Shown here one piece after another: positions 1 through 15,200 of a DNA stretch of 64,000 nucleotides; the first letter of the stretch is position 1; each line of letters opens with the position of its first letter. Position numbers and translations under genes: made by a program. The DNA is taken from positions 359,065 through 423,064 of the forward strand of contig NMRA01000348.1 in assembly GCA_002633005.1 (NCBI GenBank). The letters run 5' to 3'. The stretch is from Phoronis australis. Taxonomy: Eukaryota; Phoronida; Phoronidae. Below the pieces are notes generated by a model, which was not told where the DNA came from, ran no database searches, and worked only from the letters and a program-made list of their open reading frames with translations.

Positions 1-55
1 GATTTCGGACAACTAACAAGAAAAAATGCGGTTTTAATAGGTCTACACTCCTTAC

Positions 56-265
56 CCGCTTTGCGGGTCGTAGCTCGGGTTGTAGTTGTTAAACCGTCGG
101 TGGCAGTCATGGATCCGGGTATAGCTTTCAAAATGTTCCCATTGACATCGGACACGGTCAAGGTCCCGGACTCAATTGAGGAGCGCAGTTGCGCAACGGC
201 GTCGCTGGTTTTCGTGTCGCTCGTGGTGGTAGGAGGTAGAAGGTCAAACGTCACCACGATACTTC
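56..265 (-). CDS. Gene 1 exon 43: SEA domain, C-terminal half
   Basis: 210 nt, phase 1-1. The joined reading LDIKPGSIVVTFDLLP equals the G-SVVV type autoproteolysis motif of MUC1-like SEA domains. Then SIESGTLTVSDVNGNILKAI, followed by a Thr-rich tail. The GTAAGG donor shows the gene continues past the window edge. Confidence 0.9.
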
Positions 266-3200
266 CTGTAAAAGTTGAAAATTGTGTTGATTTAATTTAC
301 ATGCATAGCGATGTAACCACAGTGGTATATTGCCAACAATTCACCTGATTCCATCCACCAAGCAACAATACAAAATGTCCTTAGTTAAAAAATCTGCTAA
401 CTTCGAAGTCCCGTAAGGGTATTGTACATGTTCAGCGCCATTTCAGCCCAAGATGCATATGCTATTTGATATAGCATGTACACTGCCGTGCTTAGAATCC
501 TATCAAATTGCACTTTAAGATAAGCCTGGCGATGTAAAATGCAGTTCCCAACCAGCACATAGACGCCCTGGGTAAAAAAGACAACGTGTACAATTACCTG
601 GTTTAATGTCCAAGTTTGAAATCCTGCTCTGCTTCACTTTGAGTTTTGTTGCCAGCTGCGGCAGCAGATTGTTAACAAACGCCGTCTTGTTGTTGCCGAC
701 GACACTTGTGTAGTTGGCTTCCAAACTGAAGCTGATGCGAACAACCGCCGCTGGGACGTTGGTCTTTGACGGTGTGGTGTCTGCGACCAAGTTGGTAGTC
801 GTCTGGGCGTCTTCAAGTCATACAAAGATGAGGTTACAACTATGGCAAACACGGAATAAATGTAGCTTTTGAGTTTTACATGCAGGTTTGGATTTGAAGA
901 TAGGCTGCCATTGAAAAGCCAATAACTAATTTAAAACTCTAAGGATCTACATGTAATTACAGTACTCCAAGATAGGCGGTTAGAAAATGTCCAAAGAACG
1001 TATATAACACTTGTGCCCGACTCGGCTCCCAATACGACGGTCCTGGATTGCAGAGCGACACTCAAATCACACTAGATTTCCAAACATCAATCCGGAAAGC
1101 CGTTATCACTGCTGTACAATGTATGGGCTGCAATTACGACGGAAGAAAGTTAATCAAACTTGACAAATATCCGTGGATGCGTGGTGTTAAGTTCGTTGCC
1201 GTCCCGACTGGACATACACGTAAATCAAAACAAGAAACAACGGAATGATTGAGCAAAACAAGTTTGTTGGGTAAATTTTTAACTGAACTGGGATTATCCG
1301 TTCTTAAGGATACTTTTCAATTCAGTCCGGTACTTTTAAACCGTTGAAATAGGAAACATTTCGACGGTTGCCGACATAACGAACATGTGTAAGTATATCG
1401 GACAACCGAAAACTACAGTAGGTCAATAGCAAGAACGCGCTTCAAAGTTGCCTCCGGTACAAAGGAGAGTTCTATGGCCGTGTAATCTGGGACGTCCATA
1501 TTGTACATGTAGATAAGGCTTCAAGAAATCTTACGACTTTGTACTCGACTGAAACGGCGTGAATGGTAAATTTTCGAGTCCGAGCCTTGGTCGAGTCTGA
1601 GCTGAGACTTTGGGCGATGAATCCAGATTAATACCGATAAGTCCATGAAACAGTTTTATGGCTACATGTATGTCTGCGCGATGGCGAAAACTGGGAAAAC
1701 CCCAAGGGGAACCAACTATAGGTGTCGTGAAATCTAAGTAAGGTTCTCGTTTCCAGTGTCACATTCGAGGCATGTTTTGTCCAAAGGTAACGTCGGACAT
1801 TCTAAGGACGAGTTTGGTGTGACATGGTACTTAGAACTCTTCCCGCATTGACTATTCACTTACCGCGTCCGTCGAAGAATTTCTCGTGGTCTCAGACGTT
1901 TAAATACTAATAAACTTAGATTTCATCTAAATTCATAACGCGCTGCAACAACGTACGCAGTTTAAAAGGAAAGGAGAAACCAACCATACGTATCGCAAAA
2001 TCTAAAGTTCTCGTTTACAGTGTCACATTCGAGGTATGTGTTGGTCCAAACGTGCAAGTTTACATCATGTCTCCATCACGTTTCATCAACATGGTCATGG
2101 TGAAGTCGAACATTCCAAGGGCGAACTTGGTGTGACAGGGTACAGCCTATTTAGAACTGCTCCCTCTTTGACTATTCAATTACCGTGCTCGTGGAAGAAT
2201 TTCTCGTGGGCTCAGGCGGCAAAATACAAATAAACTTGCTGTCATTCTAAATGCATAACGCACGGAAACGACAGATGAAGTTAACAAGGCAAAAGAGGTC
2301 CACGGCATGATGAGAAAGGACTTCCAAGGCCAGGGGGTTGGGTAACAAGGCATTCCAGTCAGGGGTGGATAATCTGATACAATCGGTTATGAATTATTTT
2401 GTATCCCAGGGCAGTATTCGACCTCGATCGAAAGTCACGAGCATTTTATAACGTCAGGGCCTTGTGTGATCTCAACCGTTACCCTGTTTGAGGCCTGGCG
2501 AACTGCAAACTGAGCACTACATAGCAAAGTTGCTGGATTTAGAAGATACATCAATCAGGTGCCTAGTTCGAACACTGGACCACTCTGACTACTACACATC
2601 CAGCTGCATTTGAAGTTTTAGTGCTTACCTGTAGTCGGCGCCTCGGTCGTGGTTGTGGGTACCGCTGAAGAGGTGGTTGTCACTTCCGTGACGACTGGCG
2701 GGCCTTCGTAAACACTGCAGATAAGAGTTTGAGTTTGAAAGAAGCGGGAGTAATTATTGTTAAATATGGGATATTTCTGTTAGTGCTAACTCGTTAATGC
2801 TCAACCACGTACAAGTAGAATTATAGGCTAAGATAGAGAGGTTTGCTAAGTTACGCTCAGCACTGCCGGTGTTTCTTTCTCAAGCTCCGCAGGAGCGTTC
2901 TAGATTAACAGAGACCATTCTAACAGTCCCTTTTCCGTAATGCACAATTCCCGCCGTATTAATCCAGTTGTTTTATCGTATATCTTACGGCGAACCGTGC
3001 ACTTTTCGCACGAACAATTTGTGATTTTGTGATACTCCTGTTGTGATTCCGGTTAGACGGCACTTTATTTATTATCAAAACTGCAGGCGACGTAAAGAAC
3101 AGATACTTGTAGAAACACTACAAAGAATGAACATTTAGGGTAAGTTGGTATTTACCATTGGAATTCTCAGGCGTTTTGTAAAAAAACATTTAGGGATATC

Positions 3201-6200
3201 TGAAAAGTGAGAAATGTTTTTCCTTTTATTCCACTAAGTGGAAGAACAGAGAATTTGACTGACTAATGAATACCAGTCTGCGGCACGTGATGGACAAAGT
3301 ATTCACAATAAGACCTGCTTGTTGCGCTTAATTACAAGTGAGATTGGTGAGAAGAGAAAGGTAACGAGGAAGTCCGTGCGGAGCGTGAGGGAGGAAAATT
3401 GCTCTCAAACTGCTTAAAGTTGCATTCCTGATTTCCAAATGAAACACTCCAGTCGTCCTGGTGTTTACCGAGGCACTCTGAAGCATGCAAAACATATTTA
3501 CTGAAATATAGACATACATGTACTGAATCTGGCGGACAGTAATCATGGGCAGTGGAGATAGCTGAGTGTAGATCTCGTAAAAATGGCATTTGACGTCACA
3601 TTTGCAGTCGCCATCTTACATATTCATGAATGATAGTAGTTATATGTTTTCTAATAGGTGTTACATTGTATTTCAGCCAGTATATCCTTGTCATAGTTTA
3701 TGCAAAGCAGAGCAATTAGCCGTTGGTTTTGCTGAGGTTTCTAGTATTACAAATTGTTGCTGTAACCCTGTCTCCTGATAATGCAGCTGAAAAAGTCCGT
3801 TCAGCTGCACAGGCAATTCAAAATTTCTGTAGGAATAACATAAGCTTACGCAACGTATCCAAGCCCAGAACAGGAGCACGTGACATGATGCGTGCCGCTT
3901 TCCTCCACAGGATCCGACGTCGTGCAGGCTGTAGTCGTCCAATCAGTCACATAATCCCACATATGACACTAAGCAAAATAACAAAAGTTTCAAACAGGAA
4001 AGCTACATATTGGACGCGTCAAAATAGACATCATCAGGTGCTGAGTGGAGTACGTCATGTAAAATATAAATCAATGAAACTTACGACGGAGAATTTCACA
4101 TAAAAAGATGCAAATGGATTCCTTTCGGGCCATTGTGAAAGGCGAATAGTTTGAACGCAAATCACCCTGTGGCTATCAGAGGAGTCAAACACGAAAATAT
4201 TTTTCTCAGTTAGAACACGCAATGCATACATCAATGCTAATCATGTCCTGTCGATTAGTTGTAGTGTCACATGCATTTTAAACTTAAAAGAATGTGTTGT
4301 TTCGCCAACCAGTTATACCTGCAAACTATAGAGAGTGGTGTTAACGTCACCAGAGATGGGAACCTTGTAGTTGACTGGCTCTGTCAAGTTCGGGTAAAGC
4401 ATGGCAAATGGTTCCGTGTCGTCGTATTTATTGGCTTCCGGGTTAATAAAATGGACTCCGATGACGTCGCTTCGCCGTTTCAACGACAATGGAACTACAG
4501 CGGTGCTGTTGATACTGATGATGTTGTTCGGGAACTGAACTGTTGCTAGGCAACCACCGTAACAATTATATCCCTCGCTGCAGTTCCACGAGCTGAACAT
4601 GCTTTGCATTTCGTTGCCAAGATTCACCTGAGGAAGAAAGGCAGACGTAATTGAGAGTTTGGTTATGAAAACAACGACTTTCCAAAGTCGATCTCGTAGG
4701 GATAGGCATGTACATGTACATGTATATCAGTACAAATGATGTGATAAGGGTATTGTGTAAATTGAACAATCTTTTTTAAAACCTTGGGTAAACTATTTTG
4801 CCAAGATAAGTGTATTAGAATGCAGAACATGTGCCACGGCTAAACACTATGTACTTATATATGTATGTCGTCTAACTGGGTAAAAACAAATGGCAGTGCG
4901 ATGATCTCGGTTATGAGGTGATGTTTTCCGGAAAACCACCTAATATCTCTTTTCATTCAGTACACTTGCCGCGCTTCTGAGGTCGCTATAATTGGACTGA
5001 CTAAACGCATGTTGATGCAGAAGCCATCAGCTGATAATTGTGTCATCACGTTTTGTGAGTAGACAATGTGCATGCACTACACCAGAGCAGGAAAAGACAG
5101 CAGACCACGAAATCAAGTGAAAAGCGCATGTTCGTACTTGAAAACGTGTGCGGACCCAACCCTCGGCGTACCCGGCTTTGTTAAACTCGTGAAAACAACG
5201 TTGGCCTGGGTTCATATAAAAATGTAATGACCTCGAGATCGATCTATTTTTGTGTACTGGAACAGCTCAAACTTTATTCGGAGAAAACGCTGAGGCAACT
5301 GCAACGACTTACCTGGCCTGCCTGTTGAACGACAGTGCAGTTTTCACACGCAGTTGGAATGGACGAGTTGGCCACGCCGTGGAAGCGCATCATGTCCATC
5401 TTAAGATGGACCAACTTCTTGTCCGTCACCATGTACTGAAGTCCAGTGGTCATCCCCCGGCATATGCCTTTCACGTACTTATGGACGTTGAGCAGGTACT
5501 TCTCAACGGCATCGCGTGAGGACGACTCGCTGATTGTTGTTGAGTAACCGACCAAGAGGGTCTCTACCTGGAGGATACGTAATCAGAAACTGGGCATGTA
5601 GACTTTATGCAAATGTGAATCGATCCTTACATGTAGATCAACGTGTGGTTACATTTCACGGCTGTGAGAATATTAGAAAGCAATACTGTTTAGCATTTTG
5701 AAGAGATGCTGTTTACGCAGTTCTGTAATGTCACCGCCACACTCAGATCGAATGTAACTGGGCTCTCCCTGCTGTTGATGTTTGGCCCAACTCAGTCGCA
5801 AGCCGACTCGCGTGGCGAATCGGAGAGAGTGAGTGGGGGAACTTTGAATCCGTCTGAGCGAAATGTACACGAAGCTACTTCGTTCTAGTCAACGAATGGT
5901 GAAGAACAAAACCTATTCGATGGCGTTCAGAGGAATGCATTCCTGCTGTAGAATAATTCAGGATTACAGTAACCCAAGGCCAGATGACACATTTGTTGGC
6001 TTCTTGCGACGTAGTATATCATATGACACATATCCGGCGCGCATTGTAAATTCACTATTTCGAGATATTGAACATTTCGATCAAAGTTTAGGTATCAGGA
6101 CCCCTGAGAAATGTCCAAATTTGGCTAAATTTGAAATATTATACCTCATAAATTGCTGATCAGACTCACATGAAACTTTCTGGTACTACATGTATGTCTT

Positions 6201-9200
6201 ATGCACTCTTACAGTTAGGAATATTTTTTAAAGTATTGCACTTTTGCACGAGGGACTGTCAAAAATATAAGCTGTTTGATTCATGTGAAACAAGTTGAAT
6301 GTAATGCAATCAAATTGTCAGTTTAGGTAACTTTATATGAGGTTGTTCTTCAGACTACATCTTGAACATTTTCACCAAACAAAAATCGGTACTTAAACCG
6401 TGCTTTTGCTGAGAATGTCCTTTTTGCTTATTTATAAAAAAAAATCATGGTTATGTGGACCAGTTGATTACAGATCCATATAAAATTAAATACTGAGGGT
6501 CTACGGGTTACTATTTTGATGTCAAGATGCACAAATTTTGAACGTCATCATTTTTCGACATCACAGTGACATCGAAGAGCACATCTGCTTTGACACAGGT
6601 AAGACTAAGGAGCAGCAGATGACTTTTGAATTTATGCAGCTCAGTCCAATTGTTTAAGCAGATGCATCACGTCATCGAGACACGGAAAATTACGAGAGCA
6701 AAGTCAACCAAAAAAAGAAAGTCGGTTGCTCACTTAGCAGCAAACTGTCCACTGAGTATGGCGAACAGGGTACATGTATATTCTGCGAATCTTTATACAT
6801 GTGCATAAGCGCGAAGTAAAGATCACACAAATAACTTGACTTAATCGAAATGTTTCAAGCAAACTGTTAATTTTCGTGATTGCTTGTTTTTAACTCACTC
6901 ACCATTAAAGCAGGGACGGAAAATTTTGACAAATGAACACGCCCCCTTCCAGTTCAATGACATGTGTTGTGTGGGGAAGTAAAGAGTTACAAACTCAAAT
7001 GAAACTTACGTCGTCGACTTTTAAAGCGCTGAGCTCTGTCCTTGATCCGGCTGCTCTTTTTCGACGTTTGCTGGTCCCTGTTTTCGACTCCGTTGGTTTT
7101 CCTTCCAATAACTTGGTCAGGCTTTCCAATGCCAGATCCTTCGTGGCCTTGTTGTTGTCATTCAGTGGTATTGCTTCTGTGCTTTTCAATGTGTTTAATC
7201 CGGTGATTGGATCCCTTGAATGTTCAACACAATACCGTTAACACTTTATCATTTAACAAGTGTTCTGACACTAAACACCAGTTTATGTTGCTCTGCTATC
7301 TGCACAAGACTTTCTCCACACTTGGAATATAAATGGAAACTACTTTGGAAACATTTACTGATGACACCAATGAATAATGCCTGCTTTACTAGTACGTGTA
7401 TTTGAACTGTTATCCCAAACAAGAGCCTGTGTGGGATAGAAATTTTTCGCGAGCCTATTGCCTAAAACTTCAATGGCTATTTTAATCCATTGGTGCAAAG
7501 TCCCTGGCATTCGTGGATTATCAGTTGAAGGTTACTCACTTATTGTCTATGATCTCCGTCAATCCTGACGCAATCACAGTGTTTGCCTTTTCGATGACCG
7601 CGTCTTTTGCTGCCGTGTCATTCATCGAATTCGCATGTTCAACAGCACTTGTCACGAGTGCTGTGACGTCAACTGGAGTAAAAAAGCAATGACGTGCTGA
7701 TCAATCTCATTTCAGTAGACCCGTAATTGTTTGGGACTAGGTTCCAAAAACTGAATTGTCCCGACTGGTCATACATGTACTATGCGCCGCTTATGGACTT
7801 CCAAACATACATGTACATATAATAACGTCTAACCTCAGTAAGTTGAGACAAAAAGTATAGCGGAAGGTAATCTGGATCAAAAGTTCGCTTCTTGGTCGTA
7901 ACGCAGAATTGTATACAATTTAAAGTGCTTAAGTTACCAATTTTGTATCAAAACACCAAGACAATCAAACCAGTCGGGCAGCTGTCAAATCAGAACACTC
8001 GCAAAAATTTTCTGCCGATATTAATCTGCTGATCCCGATTTATGATCATTTATTAGTATACTCTGTTAAATCGGGACAACCAATAACACCACTACAGTCA
8101 TCCTCAATTTGTTCATTGCGAAAAGGCGTCAGAAATTCCTGCTAGTGGTTTTCTCGTGTATTGGAATAGCGAGGCGTTGCCAGTGTGCTGTTTGTGATAA
8201 CTTATTTGAAAACGCCGTGGCTCTTTACTTTCGCGCGGTTCATTGGAGAAGCGCAGATATGACATATATTTGTACAGGAAACTAGAGTGTAAGTAAACAT
8301 GACACCCTGTTACTAGAACGTCCTTACGCCACACCTATGTCCATGGAGCTAAGAACGTTGTAAATGAAATCAGTGCTATAAAGGAAGGTTGTGATTTTGC
8401 TGACAATGTAGTCACGCGACTAAACTAGGCAAATGGCGCATTTAAGCACTTAGAAATATTGGAAACAATATTTTGTGTAATGACGTAACACAATCATATT
8501 GCCAACTGCAAACAGCTGAGCATCAAAGGTATACGCCCTATAACAACAATGACGTCGCGTTATCACGCGTCAAGTGGTTATTGTTGAACAGTGCGCCTGA
8601 CGTCATTCAACAATCAAATTTATCCAGCGGAGAGTGTTGAAGCTTTATGCAACTCAGCCCTGCTGCGTAAAACAGCATACCCTAATAATAGCGTCATCTT
8701 TACTTCATCATTCACATAAGAATTTACAAGTGTATTTTAAAGAAGGTGAGCGAAGTTGAATAATGTGTTTTAAACTTCCAAGATGCCAAATCCTTTGGGA
8801 AAGACTCATGCAATGCACTGCCATCAGCTATATTGGATTTTGGTGAACGTAATTGGATTAAATTAAAATGGATTTATACATGCAAAATGGGTATTCAGTA
8901 TTTGTAACTCATGCACCTTACACCGTTTTTATCGACGTTAATGCGGCTGTGCACTGAAAACGAATCATTCTACATTATTATGTACCTCGTTAGTAAGAAA
9001 AATGTAATTGAAAATCAGCTTACGATTTCCACCATTCACAATCATACGATTTCCACCGTACAAAATAACCTACCTCCTTGTTCATTTTGAGTTTCTGCGT
9101 TCTCTAAGGCCGCAAAAACATCGGTGGCATCATTCGGCTCGAATATAGTCACGTTGAAACTCTCCGATTCAGTACAAATGTCCTCTGAGTTGCACGACGC

Positions 9201-12200
9201 CATACGGATGTTGTGCTCACCTTCACATGAAAACAAACGCATTATATTTATCAGCTTTAGGACGTGAAATTGTGGTGAAATCAATCTGAGGATTCGTAGC
9301 TATTGTATTGCATGAAGAAGAAACAGATTATGCTTTTAACGATCTCGGCCAACTGCAAAAATTCAAGTGCTACTTCAACAAGTAAAACGGACGTCATTGC
9401 TGGTGTTCTGAGTTTCCAAGCGCAACTAATGACAACAGATTTACCTTGCGGGAGAGATAGTTCTTTGTCTTCACTGGTGGTCGGCATGCCAACCATGCTA
9501 CAATCCTCGAGCTTAGTGTCGCTGGTAGGACAGGTGTACGCTTCAGTGTCCACACTGTTGGAATCCCAGTTCTTTGAACTCGCGGTAATCGCGTCTTTGA
9601 AAAGGGTCGCATTTAAAGAGGACATCTAGAAAACAGGTTTTAAAAGAACTTATGCGCTGGAATGATACATGAACTTGGTCGCGATTTTGGCAGTCTTACT
9701 ATTGTAAATGCAAAATCAGTAATGACCACACAAAATCAGGCGAGCGAAAGGCGGGTGTATCGCGTACAGTTGGAATAAAATTAAATAGTTTTTGTATCAT
9801 TAGCCAATTTCTTACCGCAAATGTCTGTAGAGCATGACGCCTTACACGTAAGATTTTCGACATTAATTCCAAAGTTTCAACTTTGTACAATTCGAACACT
9901 CATCGTTTCAGTAGTGTGTATTCTCACATATACTATTGACTTATTGTGTGCTTAAACACTGACTTCGAAGCATACAGGTGTACGTGCATGTCTTTATTTA
10001 GGTCAAGTGGCATTTTTTCGTCTTGTTGTGCCAAGTTCTGATCATTTTGAAGTCAAAAGATTTGTGCCCTGTACCTTATTTTTGGGGATTCACGTCTTAA
10101 CTTTTCGATGTGAACGGTACTCTGGGATGCCGGGGATGGCAGGCAAAACCACTACAAGTCTCTCAATGTGTGACGTCATTACATCCACTGTATGATAGTT
10201 TACTGTGAATAGGACTGACCCTTACCGATTTACGATGGTTTGAATTTGGCCACTGAAATTTAGAAGTTTGTCTAGGGTCCTAGATAACCTAAACTAAAAG
10301 AGGACAATGCAACATCCGTGTTATTTACAATCAGTGAACTAGCATAATAGGTATCACAACAAATCAAAGCCTCCAGCATGAGCAACGACTACCATCGCGT
10401 ACTTCGAACACTCCACCAGTTGGCGCACTGTACATGACGACGTCGGTTTCCACGTAAGCGGTTAGCTCAGTCTCCAGAAGCGAGTGGGAAACGCTCATGA
10501 GCAGTCCAATTTTGTATTTGCACGAGGGACACATGCTGCAAGCATCCGTTTCCTCTTTATTGTAGATCATCGTCAACTCGTAGTTGTTCAACTCTTCTCC
10601 CGTGATCACCGTTGTTTCCAAACCAGAGAGGCAGTTGTCGAAATCCAAAGTTGCGTATTCTATAAAACGTAAATCATACCAAATAAATCACAAGAAAACT
10701 TTTGCTGGTTTTGACGTAAATTTCCAGCGACCTCTTTAGTATTGCTACATGTATGGACACCGGCCACCATTCAGCTATGCTTATAAAACTTGCCTGAAGA
10801 AATCGCCGTCGTGCTGGCTTGACATTGAAAGCCTTCAGATGTGGTGTACACATCATATACGTTGTGAAAGCTTGTGTAACATGAGTTTTACACATTGGAA
10901 TCAGGCCAGAATGCAACATGTCACAAGAGTACACCAGGTGAGCATGCGGTGGAAGGAATTAAAAAAGAAAACAATTAACAAACTTTGACTTGTCGCGTTT
11001 TGGAACAAGCTGAAATTCTCCTCGAATTGCCAAATCTAGATTACACGCGACTCTTGACGTTTTACTCGACGAGAGAAGATAGTCATATCAGTTGCGTGCA
11101 TTGATTTACATGGTATACAACAACATGGAACGGATTATTCTCATGCACCCAGAGTCTCTCCAATCATAACTGACCGTTTTGATCCACGCTCAACCACGTC
11201 AAGGTTATCGCATCCGCTAATCCAACATAGGAAACTGTTGCCGTGACAACAAGCATCTCGTTCGGGTTCTCTTTTTCTGCCTTCCTTTCATTAAATACCA
11301 GTTCTGGTTTCGGGAAATCGGGTTGAAACTCTCTAAAATTTTTGTAGATGAAGGCTGACGATTCCTTGGCACCGTTCCTCATAAGCACTTCAAACATGTA
11401 CCTGTGTGTTTCGTAGTAAAAAACAGGAGTCAGTTCTTTTCGTTTGAACGTGTTTAGACAACGTATCATTTTCAAATAAGGAAAGCTTACACACTTGTTG
11501 GTTTACCTCAAACCCTAGGTTTCCGTTTAGCTATTCAAAGATACAGTTAAAACAAGCCAACTCCTATCAGATCGGTTTCGGTAATGGAACTCTTTTAGAA
11601 AAGAAAATTTTACTATATTTAGAACAAACAGTTATACAAACAGCATTTAAGAAAAAAAAAAGAAGCGGACAGGCCTCTTTGTTTCAGCAACGTGAATAGC
11701 ACAGCGTGTACTGTAAGTCTTCTGCCGACGGGTAATTAAATTGAATTATCCTTGTCCTTTATGCACGCATTAAAGATAAAAGTTTAAAGATATGAACATT
11801 TACCAATCTTTTACCCCATGCAGTGGACACGCACGAAGAAGTGCTCTCTAGGGATATTTTGAACAGCTACGTTATAACGATTCATTCTTATTGGGGCTTC
11901 AATATTTTCAACTATGCCTAGTCCAACATAAACTTAATTGGGAACAGAAAAACCCAAAGTTCTGGAGTAAGATAGAAACGAATTTTCAAGGCTCAGCGAG
12001 TTCGGCAGGTACGTCAAGTTTTCAGGTAAAAGGATGACGTAGGAAGGCCCGCGCTTTGAATAAAATCATAGCGTAACTGTCAACCCAGCCAGTATACCCA
12101 TAAGTTCCCTAACATACAACTAATCTTGACATAATGAGAACATCTTACAGGCCTGGGTCCATTGAGTTTGCCTGGATCGTTACTCGTGCTTCGGCTGGCA

Positions 12201-15200
12201 AAATCGACTGCAGATTCACAACAGTTCCGTTGGAGGGCACGTAGCAGTCGTCGACCTCTGATCCCGTATCTTCATCGATAACCTTAATGTATAAAAAACT
12301 GCCCTATAAGAATGAAACTGTTCCATACATGCACTGTAAGTAAGTACATGCCAATAACTATTCCCAATCCTAACATGTTTCATGTTATATCAGTTAGGAA
12401 GGTGATTGTTTCAGTACCAAAAAAAAAACAGTCAAGAAAACGGAATGCTTACAACCAAAAGCTTTAAAAAACGTATGTTTTTCAATAACGTCCTGATTAC
12501 TTGTGCGCCATTGACAAAACGCAAAATAATTAACACACTGTCTTAATAGAACAGAAATGTCACCTTGCATCCCCAATTAAACATGACGTCAGAGCCGAAT
12601 CGTTCTTCTGGATTATTTGGGTCACGTGACTTAGTAGCATCAAGCACCAGATCTTCTGCCACATTGGCTTCGGAGAAAAAAGGCCCAGCAATCCTGGCAT
12701 CGAGTTCGAGATCTTGCGTTACCCACTCCACGCTGTCCGTGAACTTCTTTGTGAAGTCATTGTTCATAATAACTGCAAGACGTCGAAATTGATTTTTTAG
12801 TTGTATTACCCAAGCACTTGTTGTTTCTCCAGTGTAAAAACCTGTTATCCAGCATGACCTAAAATTTGCTTATTCTGTTACATGTACAAAATGGCTTCAA
12901 CATTAAGGTATCTTGGCAGAGTGCCAGCCAATAAACTTAAATGACTGAAATTTTACATATCTATATCCTCCTTTGGAAAGGATATCGAATCACGGAGGTC
13001 GGAATTTCTTTTCTGCCATGGAACGGTATTGTTCGTTTCGTATTGTGCGCGACTAACGAAGTTTGGGAAAAGCAGGACTAAGTTAGTGAATTAGAAGGAA
13101 AAGTTGACCAAAAGGGGCGCCAGTGAAGCTGCATATCGGTGGTTACACATTACACTGGTCACCTTAATGGAATTAGATTTTATGAGAATTTCTTGTTCTT
13201 GAAAGTGGAAATAGAATAGGACATCAACTAGGCAATTGTATTTCAATTACACGTACGAGCAATGACAAATTGCCCGAAAAGTGCAAGTAAACGCTATTGG
13301 CGTTTGTGATGAGACTACACATTCCCTTTTGTCACCAAAAATGAATCGCTAATTCATCAATTTTCAAAATTCTGCTAAATGACCCCATTGATCGTTTTGA
13401 TATTCATAACCCTAACTTACACAGAACAAACAATTTTGCGATAATGGCACTGCAAACAAAAACTAGTTTTTGATCTCATTATTTAAGACACGTAGAGGCT
13501 ACATATTTGAATAAAACTGACTTGATGTCCATTGTCTCTCACCTTTCACTGAAAAGAAGTACTTAGTGCCCCCAAACAAAGTGTTTCGTTGAATGACGGC
13601 TCTGTTCTTGGATACAGTGACTGGTTGCACGCTTTGGCCAGACTCGGATGTACCTTCCCATATCACCTATAAAGTAAGAATTATTCTGAAATCGAACTTC
13701 GTTTGACTTCGTATTTTTCTGAAAATTGTATTGCTTCGGTAATATAAAGGTTGTCTGAAATTAAATGTATTCGACTAAAGTTCTTACCTGCAAATTTTCT
13801 AGGGTAACGTTGACACATTTAGACAGTTCAATCTTTGCCCTTAGTTTGAGTCTTCTTGTTGGATTCACACCTGTTCGATCCCCGGCCGTTATCCTCACTG
13901 AAATCGGCTTCACGTTTGCAGATCGGGTGACTGTGACCCACGTTGTGTCACTCTTGACGCCGTGTCTGTTGGTCACCGACAATCCAATGTCGTAATTGTA
14001 TCCGGGTGTGAGCTATGGAAATCATTTTGCAATAAACCAAATCTATTCTATGCCACAGGAATTTCTGAAATGCTTTACGTGAATGACGCTTCTTTTCTTA
14101 AGATCGTGAATACAGCAGACAAGAAAAAAATAATAGGTTGGTGATTCTACCTAAAGTACGTTCACGTACATTCATGTTGCACAAGTGTCATCATGCCTGT
14201 GAAATAGTCATTATCCATTGCATTCAGCAGAAATCGGTGACAGGATTCGGTGAGTGGCTGAAAGTAATGTCAACCTGGGGCTGCCAAACGCAAAAATGAA
14301 AGCTCTCCAAGAGACAAGATAGTCCAGACTGAAACAAACATGGGGGGTACGGCAACGTTATGCTTGCCATGCATACGGCAGTAATCTTCACTACTGTCAA
14401 GGAGTGGATTGGTCGCGAACCAGAAATTCACCTTATGCATACATGCACGGATGAGGCAGGCTACATAATCTACGTAGTTTTATTTCATTCTTTGAGGGTT
14501 GACAACGTCTAATTTGTTTCGAAGATTTAAATAATCTAGTAATTGCTACTTATTGGCAGGTTAAAACGGGCTTTGATGACGCTTTTCAAAATGATTAAAA
14601 CTTTAACTTTTTGGCAGGATTTCATTCAGTCACAGCGTACATGTAAGATAATTTAAAGTTCGATGTCAGAAGGAGTCGAAAACATGAACATCTTACAGAT
14701 CTATAACCAGGTAAGAGCGCTCATTAGATTACATCTTTTTAAAAAGTAACTACTACGTCGACTGACGGTGTGTGGCAAGACTGAAACTATAACAAATACA
14801 AAAAAGGTCTTAATTCTTATTCTCATTGGTTTTATTAGTTGATGAATGTCTTCAACATGACTTTAACAGGGAAAGCAGAGATAACACTCACCTCGTTTCC
14901 TGCTACAAGTAAATTGCTCTTGTCGGTCAAGGAGTCGAGCCTCGTTTGGAGATCAGCAACGCTGTTGGCAACAGACCCGCTCGCTGAAAACGTACAGTAT
15001 ACCGGGTGTTAAACTTACATTAACACTGGAAGTGGGGTTTTGTCAATTACCCAAAAACTGAGAAGGAATGCAGGATGATCGTGGCGTGTGTTCAACACCT
15101 TAAGTCTCCTCGATCTGTTCTACTTTAGCACGAAATCGAGAGAAGTGTCTACTACAGTGTGTAGTGTGCTCGAGTACAATACGGCTTAGGCAAACGGGTT

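Noticed and set aside
2987-3036. Candidate phase 1 to 2 exon that would bridge exons 40 and 41
   Set aside because: Joining it to exon 40 creates a TGA at the junction and it shows no GPS pattern.
3723-4103. 126-codon plus-strand frame
   Set aside because: Basic and low in pattern; looked like a transposase fragment at first but no motif could be confirmed.
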